Shown one piece after another: positions 20,901 to 29,802 of a DNA stretch of 64,000 nucleotides. The stretch is from Flavobacterium orientale (lineage in GTDB: Bacteria; Bacteroidota; Bacteroidia; Flavobacteriales; Flavobacteriaceae): contig NZ_BMFG01000001.1 in assembly GCF_014638005.1 (NCBI RefSeq), positions 264,421 to 328,420 on the forward strand, given 5' to 3'. How positions within the stretch are numbered: the stretch's first letter is position 1; each line of letters opens with the position of its first letter. Under the pieces are notes generated by a model. It did not search any database, was not told where the DNA came from, and was given only the letters and a program-made list of their open reading frames with translations. A program made the translations under genes and the position numbers.

Positions 20901-23900
20901 GATACAACAGCACCTACAGCAGTTTGTCAAAACATTACCGTAAACCTTTCCCCAGAAGGTATAGCAATCATCACCCCGCAAATGGTTGACAACGGTAGTG
21001 CTGATGGATGCGGACCGGTAACGGTAGCAGTAAGTCCAACTACCTTCACTTGTACCAATGTAGGGACTTCCTCGGGAATTGCTAGTGATTTATTTATTTC
21101 AGAATATGTGGAAGGGTCATCTAATAATAAATACATTGAAATTTATAATGGAACGGGAAGTTCAGTAAATCTGGCTAATTATAGTTTGAGAAATTATGCA
21201 AATGGAAGTACTTCATTCACATCGGCAACATTATCCGGCACATTAGCGAACGGAGCTACTGTAGTTTACAGAAATACAAATGCTACAATTTATGCAGGTG
21301 CAAGTACAGTTTTATCGGTAATCAATTTCAATGGGAATGATGTGGTTGCCCTCTTTAAAGGGACAAGCCCTGTCGATATAATCGGTCAAATAGGTAATGA
21401 TCCTGGAACATCATGGAGTGCTAATGGTGTTTCAACAGTGAATCAAACACTTCGTAGAAAGAGCAATATCACTGTCGGAGATACAAATGGAGCAGATGCA
21501 TTTGATCCTTCATTGGAATGGGATAGCTTTCCAGAAGACACGGTAAGCGGCTTAGGTTCTCATACTATTACTCCCGGTCCACTAACAACACCTGTAACGC
21601 TTACGGTTACCGACGCTAGTGGAAACATCACAAGCTGTCAGGCTCTCGTAACTGTTTTAGATGTCACTGCTCCGGAAGTAACCACACCACCAAATGCGTT
21701 AAATGTAACACTACAATGTAGTGATACAGCAGGTGTAACGGCTGCATTAGCGATGGCTCCACAAGGAACTGATGCTTGTGGTACTCCTGTAGTCGTATTG
21801 ACCAGTGATTTAGTAGCCAATGGTATTGGAAATGCGTATGTACGTACGCGTACATGGGTAGTAAAAGATGCCTCAGGAAACCAATCGCTTCCTTATACAC
21901 AAGTGATTACAGTAATTGATACTGAAAACCCAACCTGGACAAACGAACCTGTGAATCAAAGCATCGAATGTTTAGCCGGGCAACCGAATGCAAACACGTT
22001 CAACAGTTGGTTGACTGGTTTCTCAGGAACCGATAGTTGTGGAAATGCCACAGTAACAAACAATTATAACGGACCGGCCATTACTTGTGCCAATCCGGGT
22101 ACAGCAACGGTAACGTTCACGTTAACAGATGCTAATGGAAACTCTATTCAAAAAACAGCAACGTTTACTTTGTTTATCCAAGCACCAACGTTTGCATCTA
22201 TTACGCAAACGACAGCCGAATGTGATAATCCAAATAGTCAATTTGCTTTAACCGGTTTGTTAGCCAATGCAACGGTAACGCTGGTATACACCATCAACGG
22301 TGGTGCCGAGCAATCAATTAACGGTGTGACAGCTTCAGCAGCAGGTACAGCAACGGTAACGATTCCATTACCTTCCAACGGTGACGGTCAAACGTTAACG
22401 GTTGTTCGTTTGGTTCGCACGGACGTACCAGGAGTGCAAGTAGAACCTACCACCGGAAATACCGTCGTGATTGAAGTGAATAACTCGACCATTTGGTATG
22501 AAGATGCAGACAATGACGGCTTTGGTAACCCTAATGTTACGATTCAAGATTGTGACCAACCCGCAGGTTATATTGCGGTTGCCGGCGATTGCAACGACAA
22601 CGATGCCTTAATTAATCCTGGTGCTTCTGAGATATGCTTTGACGGTATTGATAACAACTGCGACGGTTCGTTATTTACCGGATGTACACCAATTGTTGTG
22701 AACATTACCTCAAATGTTTGTGGTAGTGTGAATAATGGATTGAACAATACGATTCAAAGTAGTCAAGTGAATTTAGGTTCAGGTTATGTAATTGGTTACC
22801 GTTTTGAAGTAACCAATACTGAAACCGGAGAGGTTCGTACAATTGACAGAAACGTTCACCACTTTAAATTGACCATGTTTGGTGATGATTTCTATAGCTA
22901 TGGTACAACCTATGCGATTCGTGTAGCAGCCATTATTAATGGTGAAGTACAACCTTACAACGGAACTACATGTAATATTACTACTACTTCAGTGGGAAGT
23001 ACTTCTATTGTTGCCGCTCAGTGTGGTAGTACTTTAGCAACGATGTCTTCGTCTATTAATGCGGTGGCGGTAAATCCAACACCTATTAAGTACCGCTTCA
23101 GAGTGGCGAGAGCGGATGCTCCAACGACATTCTATTATGTAGAGCGTACGGTTCCTAATTTTAACTTAACGATGGTTGCAGGTTTGCCGTTGACTTTTGG
23201 TACACAATATTTAGTAGCTGTTCAAATCAGAGTTAAATTAGCGGGATTTGAGTCGTGGTCACAATGGAGTGCAGCGGGTTGTTCGGTATATACACCGGAA
23301 GCTCCAACTACGTCCTTGACAGTAGCTTATTGTGAATATGTGGCTAGCAGCAATGCTGACCTAATTTATGCTACACCGCTGCCGGGTGCCACTATGTATC
23401 GTTTCCTACTATTAGGATTTGATTTTGATGCTAATAATGAGATGATTGTAGTTTATGAGCAATATGTTGATACACCGAATCCGTACTTTAGTTTAAGTAT
23501 GTTCACTGGATTAGTTCCGGGTCTGAATTATAGTGTCTCTGTTGCTGCTCAATTATTTGGCACCTTCACGCCTTATGGTAAAGAGTGCTCTGTAACTACG
23601 CCAGGCGGGGCTCGCAATGCTCAAGATAATAACAACACAGCACCAAACCAAATACCACTAAACTTCAAAGCTACTGCAAATCCGAATCCGTATGAAGATT
23701 CTTTTGTATTACAAATACAATCCAATTCAAGTGCAGTAGTCCAGTACACCATTTATGACATGACGGGTCGTTTGTTAGAAACAAAAGAAGTGAATCATTC
23801 AGAGCTTCAATACAGTCGATTAGGAATGGCTTATCCATCCGGAATTTACAATGTAATTGTAGTTCAGGAGGATCAGACACAGACGATTCGAATGGTTAAG

Positions 23901-23906
23901 AAGTAG
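17967..23906 (+). CDS. Secreted lamin-tail/HYR-like/MopE protein with T9SS type A sorting domain
   Basis: 1979 residues with a signal peptide ending near VSWGQ. Residues 25-230 form a beta-rich N-terminal module. Residues 234-391 and 394-555 are tandem copies of an unnamed module (YESYAIL, TYYD, GAGAGCQN, LEVF). Two lamin-tail domains (DLFISEYVEGSSNNKYIEIYNG) lie at about 700-862 and 1040-1199. They alternate with HYR/Ig-like segments carrying TVQDTTAPTAVCQNI-type repeats. A MopE-type motif (CNDNDALINPG, FDGIDNNCDG) spans about 1509-1573, followed by the fn3-like region shared with the previous gene (about 1573-1880) and a type A T9SS sorting domain (about 1900-1979). No nuclease or protease domain was seen, although lamin-tail domains often accompany secreted nucleases. 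Surface or released structural protein is inferred. Confidence 0.85.
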   Translation: MKSFLSFYLLPFLCFFVSVSWGQPLPISGPYSQNFNSLSSSTSPSGVFPSGWATAEVGSGANNTYSVGTGSSNAGDTYSFGLSNDADRALGSLRSGSVNPVLGAHFTNNSGATITSITISYVGEQWRLGTSGRTIPDRMDFQYSTVATCNLCPGPWIDVDQLDFTAPITSGTVGALNGNLPENRTTVTHTITGLSIPVGGNLYLRWLDFDASGADDGLAIDDFTMSFTNPPATPNGGIYESYAILSTGGNNTYYDLNTTTSNPDFQGANLGTFSTNQQLLLNGGESKTFECTPTIINNSAIFFRVYPNGGTPGDFQSISLAGPNPISGAGAGCQNKFWSTSNASVNLLNGLCTNGLYVLEVFMTADYTGAGAGTFYASNDSNNYKATFTVNNITNSGIYESYVLLDAGSGTTYYDVQANTGNPDFAGSLGNFCATGGVLTLKGGQNNTYKCGNNDITFGTNKLFYRVYPGTTATGNFIEVNLSNDQNIGGAGVGCQNQSWLNNGLNTNLLNGLAAGTYTLEVYSQAGYTFGGTCPSIHYASNGGANYKATFTVVAPAFTATPTTPVTAAAAANCQATVNYTVTAVDFTLMTYAFSGATPGSGNGSGSGSTFNKGTTTVTVSIQSSCGMQATAFDVVVNDMTPPTAVCQNIAVNLNAQGQATITPQMVDNGSSDNCGPVTLTLNKTNFTCADVTIQGLPVPTDLFISEYVEGSSNNKYIEIYNGTPNAIDLGAYELHLFSNGVASPTTINVLSGNLASGATIVYRNSSANIYGGATVVASSINFNGDDAFALFKNGQPIDVIGQIGVDPGTEWNNNGVSTLDRTLRRKNTIVSGDTNGSDPFDPSAEWDSFPIDTVDGLGSHAIANSNGTPVTLTVSDGVNTSTCQAFVTVNDVTPPTFTTALNALNRTVECGNTNALNDALALAPQGTDTCGSVTITLDSDDITPGNGNTYTRVRIWKLTDASGNPALTTYTQTITVQDTTAPTAVCQNITVNLSPEGIAIITPQMVDNGSADGCGPVTVAVSPTTFTCTNVGTSSGIASDLFISEYVEGSSNNKYIEIYNGTGSSVNLANYSLRNYANGSTSFTSATLSGTLANGATVVYRNTNATIYAGASTVLSVINFNGNDVVALFKGTSPVDIIGQIGNDPGTSWSANGVSTVNQTLRRKSNITVGDTNGADAFDPSLEWDSFPEDTVSGLGSHTITPGPLTTPVTLTVTDASGNITSCQALVTVLDVTAPEVTTPPNALNVTLQCSDTAGVTAALAMAPQGTDACGTPVVVLTSDLVANGIGNAYVRTRTWVVKDASGNQSLPYTQVITVIDTENPTWTNEPVNQSIECLAGQPNANTFNSWLTGFSGTDSCGNATVTNNYNGPAITCANPGTATVTFTLTDANGNSIQKTATFTLFIQAPTFASITQTTAECDNPNSQFALTGLLANATVTLVYTINGGAEQSINGVTASAAGTATVTIPLPSNGDGQTLTVVRLVRTDVPGVQVEPTTGNTVVIEVNNSTIWYEDADNDGFGNPNVTIQDCDQPAGYIAVAGDCNDNDALINPGASEICFDGIDNNCDGSLFTGCTPIVVNITSNVCGSVNNGLNNTIQSSQVNLGSGYVIGYRFEVTNTETGEVRTIDRNVHHFKLTMFGDDFYSYGTTYAIRVAAIINGEVQPYNGTTCNITTTSVGSTSIVAAQCGSTLATMSSSINAVAVNPTPIKYRFRVARADAPTTFYYVERTVPNFNLTMVAGLPLTFGTQYLVAVQIRVKLAGFESWSQWSAAGCSVYTPEAPTTSLTVAYCEYVASSNADLIYATPLPGATMYRFLLLGFDFDANNEMIVVYEQYVDTPNPYFSLSMFTGLVPGLNYSVSVAAQLFGTFTPYGKECSVTTPGGARNAQDNNNTAPNQIPLNFKATANPNPYEDSFVLQIQSNSSAVVQYTIYDMTGRLLETKEVNHSELQYSRLGMAYPSGIYNVIVVQEDQTQTIRMVKK
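22640..23607 (+). repeat. Segmental duplication, copy 2 (fn3-like module)
   Basis: Partner of 15935-16906. The shared region begins in the MopE motif and ends at the ECSVTTP boundary, where the earlier gene carries an extra Cys-rich segment missing here. Confidence 0.9.
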
Positions 23907-23924
23907 TTAGTGATTAGTGATTAG
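23907..23924 (+). repeat. Short heptad run after stop codon
   Basis: 18 nt of TTAGTGA units directly after the stop at 23904-23906. It is 35 nt (five heptads) shorter than the matching array at 17528-17580, while the flanks are otherwise the same. Confidence 0.85.
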
Positions 23925-23941
23925 ACTGATTTATTATAAGG

Positions 23942-23975
23942 GACCTCCGGAGAAATTCGGGGGTCTTTTTTTTTT
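23942..23975 (+). terminator. Rho-independent terminator
   Basis: Stem arms GACCTCCG (23942-23949) and CGGGGGTC (23958-23965), followed by ten T. It has the same stem and loop as the terminator at 17598-17630. Confidence 0.9.
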
Positions 23976-23979
23976 GAGT

Positions 23980-24013
23980 TGCTGAGATGCTGAAACAAGT
24001 TCAGCATGACAGG
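23980..24013. repeat. REP-like palindrome
   Basis: ATGCTGAA (23987-23994) and TTCAGCAT (24000-24007) form a perfect 8-bp inverted repeat around ACAAG. On the minus strand it translates to CHAELVSAS, a string common in spurious ORFs that cross this widespread repeat. Confidence 0.8.
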
Positions 24014-24030
24014 GGTGGAGATAAATATAG

Positions 24031-24127
24031 TTGGGTGATGGGTAATGGGTGATGGGTAATGGGTGATGGGTGATGGGTAATGGGTAATGGGTGATGGGTA
24101 ATGGGTGATGGGTGATGGGTAATGGGA
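24031..24127 (+). repeat. Heptanucleotide array, units TGATGGG and TAATGGG
   Basis: About thirteen 7-bp units alternate irregularly between TGATGGG and TAATGGG. The minus-strand ORFs rich in PITHHP and PITHYP are artefacts of it. Confidence 0.95.
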
Positions 24128-24780
24128 GGAGTATGGAGTTGGGAGTATGGTGTACGTTGTACGTTACACGTTGTACGTCCCTGATATAGGTTGACCACAA
24201 AAGGCGAGTTATAGATAAAACCATTTTAGGGGGGTGATGATGACTTTGAATATGGCAGTTGGAATGGACTTTAGTTATCCTAAACATCAAAGAGGATTTG
24301 ATGGGAAAGTTGAATAGCGTTTTTTTTTTTTTTTTGGAGGTGTGTTCTTTTAGTTTCAAGTGGGTTTTAGGGATTGATTATTAGCAGTTTGATATACAGT
24401 TGGTTGCTTTAGTTTTACTTCGTGTCAACTGATTTTGTAGAATTAATTCTATATCTTTGTAGGCCTTATTTACCTACTAATTGTTTTTCAGCCACTTGCT
24501 TAGCCTTTCCCCAGAGGATAAGAAGGAGTTACTGAGAAAGAACGACCCTTTCATTTATCCATTCATTTGGACCGTTAGTTCGTAAGTACAGCAATTATTA
24601 TACAGAACGAAATGGATAAACGAAAAAGACCTACTTATTTGCCTATTGCCACTTATCAACTTGTTTTTTATTCTTGTATAAATAAAAAACTTGAACGAGG
24701 AGCACTTCTTTTGAATCGAGCACATCAAGTAGCGACACCTTATCCGTTATTAATATCCAGTTGCAAACCCTACTTCATTT
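24128..24780. other. Intergenic region before the histidine kinase
   Basis: It contains a short repeat of GTACGTTGTACG type (about 24150-24178), a 17-nt T run near 24319, and a promoter-like box at 24452. A 61-codon ORF (24612-24797) that overlaps the kinase start has no recognisable features. Otherwise nothing is supported; the last 300 nt may be a long leader. Confidence 0.5.
24452..24459 (+). promoter_or_regulatory. Promoter -7 box TATCTTTG
   Basis: A perfect match to TAnnTTTG. The nearest upstream TTG (24435-24437) is only 14 nt away, so the -33 part is poor. It is the best candidate for the kinase gene and would give a leader of about 315 nt. Confidence 0.35.
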
Positions 24781-27700
24781 ATGCCACAAGCACATAAAAA
24801 TACCGTTAGTTGGTGGACTATTTATAAAGAACACGTTCAAGCTGTTGTTTTGAACAAGGTCCCTAACGACCCAGAGAAAGTGTATTATTGGAGGAATACT
24901 GTTTTTTGTACTATTCTTATTTACCTCACGCCATTAAGTTTACTTGCCTTAGTGCCCAGTGTTTTTGTTGCCTTTGCTAATGGCGTTCCTGTGGTTGGGT
25001 TTATGGATTTGTTTGCTTTTTTGATGATTGTACTAGTTGCCGTAGTTCCCGGAATACAACTGGCACTTCGAAAAGCCATTTTTATCTTTGTTATTTATTC
25101 GTTGTCACTGGTTTTACTCTATTATTTGCCCTTGCCGGGTCCCGCATTACTTTTTTTATTGGCCATTACTATTTTTTCAGCACTTATTTATTCTACAGCT
25201 GCGGCGTATTTTTCAGCCTGGATCAATACGATTGTTTGTGTGATTTTTGCTCTTTTGATTTATTTTGAAGTGGCATCTCCTGTTACTTCCGACTATAGTA
25301 TGGGAGCTTGGATTGCCGTGTCGTCTAATATGGTTTTGTTGAGTTTTGCTTGTGCCAAATGTTTGGATTTATTGCTTGGGGGCTTAACTAACGCCTTACA
25401 AGAAAATAAGGTTACTGAGGAAAAACTGGAAAAGGCCAATCGTCTTTATCATTTTATCAGTCAAATCAACCAGACTATTGTTCACGTAAAGGATGCCAAA
25501 ACGCTCTTTCGAAAATCGTGTAGTATTGCCTTGGAATTCGGCAGGTATAAAAAAGCATGGTTGTGTAGTTATGAACCTGCTGAGAGAAAAATAGTGCTAT
25601 TGGATTCCTCCGGTTTAACGGAACAAGAGGTTAAACGAATAACTGAAGAGCCTTATGAAGAAAATGGTCCGTTGGATTATGTGCTTCGCACCGGCCATTA
25701 TTTTCTTAGTAACGATTTTGAACAAGAGGTTGAACATGTGAATTGGAAACCCTATGCTGAAAAACACAATATTGGTTCCTGTATTGTTTTACCCATCAAA
25801 AAAGGAGGTGCTGTTTTTGGGGCTTTTAGTCTTTATGCTACGGAATCCAATTATTTTGATCAGGATGATATTGCTTCTTTGATTGAGGTAACCGGAGATA
25901 TTTCATTTGCTCTTGATTTCTTTGACAAAGAAGCCAGACATCAGCAAGCAGAGGAACGTTTGGTGCAAAATGAAAAGCGTTTTAGGGCTTTGATTGAAAA
26001 CAGTTCGGATATGATTGTACTTTCTTCATTGGAAGGAAAAATCATTTATGGAAGTCCATCAGTGCCTAAATTTTTTGGTTATACCATTGAGGAGGTGGTA
26101 AACACGTCGGCTTTCGATTTTATTCATCCTGAAGATTTTTCCGTTTTATCCAAAAAATTAGAGGCCATTTTAGAAACTCCGGGTCATTCTTTTTCAAATC
26201 AACACCGGATACTGCACAAAAACCAACAATGGATTTGGTGTGAAGGTACGTTTGTAAACATGCTTCATGAACCGGGTATCGATGCGGTGGTTTTAAATTT
26301 CAGAGACATTTCTGAAAAAAAGGCAGCGGAATTGGAATTGCAAAAAAACTTTGAAGAATTGGAAGCCCTTTCTCAAGAGCAAACCACTATTTTAAATACG
26401 TTACCAGCCAGTATTGCTTTGCTGGATCATGAGGGGACTATCGTAAAAGTAAATGAGGCTTGGGTTCATTTTGGCAAAGCAAATGGCATGCCTGATTCTT
26501 ATGAACATCTCCATAAAAATTACATTGAAGTAGCTGAAAAATCATTAGGGTCTGAGGCTAAAGACGGCAAGCATATGGCAAAGGGTTTACGCGGAGTATT
26601 GCGAGGAGAGCGGGATCATTTTACCATGGAATACCAATGTGATTCTCTTGATGAAAAAAGATGGTTTAGAGCGGAAGTGCGACCTTTCAAGAGTAAGCAA
26701 CTCACAGGAGCGGTTGTTATGCATACTAACATATCCGAACGCAAAAGGGCAGAAGCAGAGATGTTGCTTCTTATCAATAATACCGAAGAGTCCTTTGTAT
26801 TACTCAATCTGGATTTGAAAATTGTATCTTTTAATGTCCAATTTAAGAATTTGTATAAAAAATACATGGGTATACCTATTCATAAAGGAGATTTTATTTT
26901 GGACTATGTATTACCGGAAAGAAAAGAACTAGTGGCGGCTATCTATGAGCGAGTTTTGGCGGGGCATGTGGAAGAATCGGAATTGCATTTCCCCGGACCT
27001 GAAGACACAACGTATTATTTCTGCCTCAAATACAATCCTGCTAAAGATGAGTTTGGCAACATCTTTGGTGTTTTTGTCACCGCGGCAGACATTACCGAAA
27101 AAAGAAGAGCTGAAGAACAAAAAGAATTTGAAAGAAGAAATAAGGAAGCACTTATTAACAGTACCGATGATTTAATTTGGAGCATTTCACAGGAATTTAA
27201 ACTCATAGCCGCCAATGTTTCATTTGTCAATGAATTAAAGAAATTCACAGGAGTAGCTATTAAACCGGGTGATGATGTGTTACTACAAGGCATTTATCCT
27301 GCTGACTTTATCGCTTATTGGAAATTACTTTACAGCAGGGCACTTACAGGGGAGTCTTTTAGAACTGAAATTTATACACCTCCAACAGAAGGAAGGGAGG
27401 AGACTTGGACGGAAACAAGCTTTAGTCCGATACTTCATAACGAACAAATAGTTGGTATTGCTTGTTATTCCAGGAATATGACCGAAAATAAAAAAGCGGA
27501 ACTCGAGCTTCGTGCCAGTGAAACCCGATTAGCGGAAGCCCAGTCATTGGCTAAGGTAGGAAATTGGGAAACAGACTTAAGGAATTTCAACGTGATCTGG
27601 TCGGAACAAACGTTTGTCATTTTTGATTGTCAGCGAAACGATTTTAAATCCTCTCATCCTGATTTTCTTAATTTTGTACATCCCGATGATCGGGCAAAAG

Positions 27701-28959
27701 TAGATGCTGCTTTAAAAAATTCTTTGCCCACAAAAGGCATCCATTCGATTGAACACCGAATTATTACGAAACAAGGCGAAGTTAAATTTTTGGAAGAGCG
27801 TTGGCAAGTGCTTCATGATGAACAAGGTGTTCCAATCAAAGCGGTTGGTACCTGCCAAGACATCACGGAACGAAAAAAATCGGAGTATGAAATTCAATTT
27901 AAAGCGGAACTCTTAGATACTATCGGACAGGCAGTGATTGCAACGGATATGAATGGTAACGTAACTTTTTGGAATCAAGCCGCTGTTGCCATTTATGGTT
28001 GGACTTTTGAGGAGTCTTTCGGTAAAAATATTCTTGATTTAATTTCCGCCGATCCTACAAAAGTAGAGGGAGCGTTACTGATGCGAAAGTTGTCCAGGGG
28101 TCAAACGTTGTCCGGCGAATTTTATATGAAAAGAAAAACCGGCAATTTCTTTCCTGCCTATGTTTATTATTCTCCTGTATATGATGAATTTGGTAAACAG
28201 ATAGGTGTCATTGGTGTATCTAACGACATTTCAGAACGCAAGGAAAACGAGATGGAACGGGCCAAAATTACCAATGATTTGTTGCAGCGAAATCGCGATT
28301 TGGAACAGTTTACCTTTATTATCTCACATAATTTGCGAGCTCCAACGGCCAATATTATCGGTTTTACAGAACTCTTACAGGATGAAATGCTGACAGCGGA
28401 AGAACAAAAGGAGCTGCTTTACGCACTTTCTTCTTCAGTAGCAGGTTTGGATGCTATTATTAAAGACATAAACGGCATCTTGCAAATGAAAAGCGATAGT
28501 AATGATAAAAAGGAAGATCTTCACTTTTCTAAATTAGTTGGTGATATTCGTACTACTATAGAGCACCTGCTTGAAAAGCATCAGGTTCAGCTACTCGTTG
28601 ATTTTACGGAAGTGGATCAAATTTATACTTTAAAGGCCTATATGCACAGTATTTTTTATAATTTAATCAGCAATAGTATCAAATACAGTAGGCCGGATGT
28701 CTCTTCACGTATAGAAATTAGCACTAAATTCGATAATGGAAAAATAATTCTTATCTTTAAGGACAATGGATTGGGTATCGATTTGAAAACAAAGGGCGAT
28801 AAAGTATTCGGATTGTACAAGCGATTCCATTCGCATGTAGAAGGAAAAGGAGTGGGTTTATTCATGGTCAAAACCCAAGTAGAAGCCTTGGGAGGCATAA
28901 TCACTATTGCCAGTGAAGTGAATAAAGGAACAACTTTTACCATTATTTTTGAACCCTAA
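24781..28959 (+). CDS. Membrane-bound multi-PAS sensor histidine kinase
   Basis: A 1392-residue two-component sensor kinase. Several hydrophobic helices (about 40-210) form an MASE-like membrane region. A GAF domain (about 222-378) follows, then six PAS-type domains at roughly 395-515, 530-655, 658-780, 785-905, 913-1035 and 1040-1160; most end in the typical DI.E.K/R.AE linker. The dimerisation domain carries the H-box FIISHNLRAPTANI with His1183. The ATPase domain shows the N box NLISNSIKYS, G1 DNGLGID and G2 GKGVGLFMVK. It should autophosphorylate His1183 and signal to the receiver protein encoded 12 bp downstream. The signal sensed is unknown; the GAF and PAS sites suggest small-molecule or redox input. 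The start is at 24781; no good Shine-Dalgarno is visible. Confidence 0.93.
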   Translation: MPQAHKNTVSWWTIYKEHVQAVVLNKVPNDPEKVYYWRNTVFCTILIYLTPLSLLALVPSVFVAFANGVPVVGFMDLFAFLMIVLVAVVPGIQLALRKAIFIFVIYSLSLVLLYYLPLPGPALLFLLAITIFSALIYSTAAAYFSAWINTIVCVIFALLIYFEVASPVTSDYSMGAWIAVSSNMVLLSFACAKCLDLLLGGLTNALQENKVTEEKLEKANRLYHFISQINQTIVHVKDAKTLFRKSCSIALEFGRYKKAWLCSYEPAERKIVLLDSSGLTEQEVKRITEEPYEENGPLDYVLRTGHYFLSNDFEQEVEHVNWKPYAEKHNIGSCIVLPIKKGGAVFGAFSLYATESNYFDQDDIASLIEVTGDISFALDFFDKEARHQQAEERLVQNEKRFRALIENSSDMIVLSSLEGKIIYGSPSVPKFFGYTIEEVVNTSAFDFIHPEDFSVLSKKLEAILETPGHSFSNQHRILHKNQQWIWCEGTFVNMLHEPGIDAVVLNFRDISEKKAAELELQKNFEELEALSQEQTTILNTLPASIALLDHEGTIVKVNEAWVHFGKANGMPDSYEHLHKNYIEVAEKSLGSEAKDGKHMAKGLRGVLRGERDHFTMEYQCDSLDEKRWFRAEVRPFKSKQLTGAVVMHTNISERKRAEAEMLLLINNTEESFVLLNLDLKIVSFNVQFKNLYKKYMGIPIHKGDFILDYVLPERKELVAAIYERVLAGHVEESELHFPGPEDTTYYFCLKYNPAKDEFGNIFGVFVTAADITEKRRAEEQKEFERRNKEALINSTDDLIWSISQEFKLIAANVSFVNELKKFTGVAIKPGDDVLLQGIYPADFIAYWKLLYSRALTGESFRTEIYTPPTEGREETWTETSFSPILHNEQIVGIACYSRNMTENKKAELELRASETRLAEAQSLAKVGNWETDLRNFNVIWSEQTFVIFDCQRNDFKSSHPDFLNFVHPDDRAKVDAALKNSLPTKGIHSIEHRIITKQGEVKFLEERWQVLHDEQGVPIKAVGTCQDITERKKSEYEIQFKAELLDTIGQAVIATDMNGNVTFWNQAAVAIYGWTFEESFGKNILDLISADPTKVEGALLMRKLSRGQTLSGEFYMKRKTGNFFPAYVYYSPVYDEFGKQIGVIGVSNDISERKENEMERAKITNDLLQRNRDLEQFTFIISHNLRAPTANIIGFTELLQDEMLTAEEQKELLYALSSSVAGLDAIIKDINGILQMKSDSNDKKEDLHFSKLVGDIRTTIEHLLEKHQVQLLVDFTEVDQIYTLKAYMHSIFYNLISNSIKYSRPDVSSRIEISTKFDNGKIILIFKDNGLGIDLKTKGDKVFGLYKRFHSHVEGKGVGLFMVKTQVEALGGIITIASEVNKGTTFTIIFEP

Positions 28960-28971
28960 AAAGGAGCTAGT

Positions 28972-29373
28972 ATGACTAAATCAACTAAGCAATTTATCAT
29001 CGTTGACGATGATCCTTTTAGCAATTTTCTGTCCAAGACCGTATTGCTAAAATCATTTGGAGAAGTAGCGGTAAAGGACTTTTTGGTTCCTGAAGAGGCC
29101 TTGGATTATATTAAAGAGGAATATGAATATAGCTCACGTGAAGAAAAAATAGTTTTATTTTTAGATTTGAATATGCCCACTATTACAGGCTGGGAATTTC
29201 TGGAATTGTTTAAAACCTTTTCGCCCAGTGTAAGGAGTCAGTTCCGAATTTACATTCTGTCTTCTTCTATTGACCCTTTAGATATTGAACGAGCGAAGCA
29301 AAACCCATTGGTTATTGATTTTGTTGAGAAGCCTTTGAGTAAGGGGGCTTTGGTGGAGTTGTTTGGGGGATGA
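28972..29373 (+). CDS. Single-domain response regulator
   Basis: A 133-residue CheY-like receiver without an output domain. The acidic pocket is D12-D14, the phosphoacceptor is Asp65 in LFLDLNMP, the switch residue lies in ILSSS (97-99) and the conserved Lys is K120 in EKPLS. It starts 12 bp after the kinase stop with a good ribosome-binding site (AAGGAG, 6 nt upstream of ATG), unusual in this window. It is therefore co-transcribed with, and probably phosphorylated by, the kinase. With no DNA-binding domain it should act by protein contact or in a phosphorelay. A heptad array starts five bases after its stop. Confidence 0.93.
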   Translation: MTKSTKQFIIVDDDPFSNFLSKTVLLKSFGEVAVKDFLVPEEALDYIKEEYEYSSREEKIVLFLDLNMPTITGWEFLELFKTFSPSVRSQFRIYILSSSIDPLDIERAKQNPLVIDFVEKPLSKGALVELFGG

Positions 29374-29377
29374 GAGG

Positions 29378-29452
29378 GTGATGGGTGATGGGTAATGGGT
29401 AATGGGTGATTGGTAATGGGTAATTGGTAATTGGTAATGGGTTTTGGGTAAT
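29378..29452 (+). repeat. Heptanucleotide array, units TGATGGG, TAATGGG, TAATTGG
   Basis: About ten 7-bp units begin just after the stop of the receiver gene (29371-29373). Confidence 0.9.
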
Positions 29453-29505
29453 CTTGATTAGACGTATTGTTGTAACGAATTTTCACCCATCATACTATTA
29501 AAATG

Positions 29506-29735
29506 GATTGTCAGTCTGAGCATGCCTGCCTTGAGTTTATCGAAGAGTCGAAGACTTCGCGATGTATCCTTCGACAGGCTCAGGAGGACATACTGCTATT
29601 AATTGATATGTATCTAAGGTTATGATTTTTACTAGTAGCACAAATTTATAACAACAAGAAATACAACAAAACAAAGTACTGTCAGTCTGAGCTTGTCGAA
29701 GGATGCATCGCGAAGTCTTCGACAGGCTCAGGTTA
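29506..29735. repeat. REP-like palindrome pair with conserved spacer, left copy
   Basis: Two GTCAGTCTGAG elements (29510 and 29690 region) pair with CTTCGACAGGCTCAG arms. The segment 29568-29692 between them is almost the same as 36075-36200. The spacer carries TAGCACAAATTTATAA, close to the end of the 200-bp unit at the start of the window, so all belong to one dispersed family. The remainder up to 29800 holds no gene. Confidence 0.85.
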
Positions 29736-29802
29736 AACTACTACTTCCGCTTTTTTTTAATTGTGAATTGGAGTAGTTATTTGCTAGACGGAGTATTGAT
29801 AT

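Larger units (their letters stand above)
23751..23975 (+). repeat. Duplicated gene tail, copy 2
   Basis: Partner of 17372-17630. The last codons (through KMVKK-like end), stop, short heptad run, spacer and terminator are almost unchanged. Confidence 0.9.

Noticed and set aside
23934..24359. Minus-strand ORF with PITHHP/PITHYP repeats and CHAELVSAS
   Set aside because: It is made of the heptad array and a REP palindrome read through; the same type of ORF appears at every array.
24612..24797. Plus-strand 61-codon ORF overlapping the kinase start
   Set aside because: No domain, no ribosome-binding site, composition like non-coding DNA; a leader peptide cannot be excluded.
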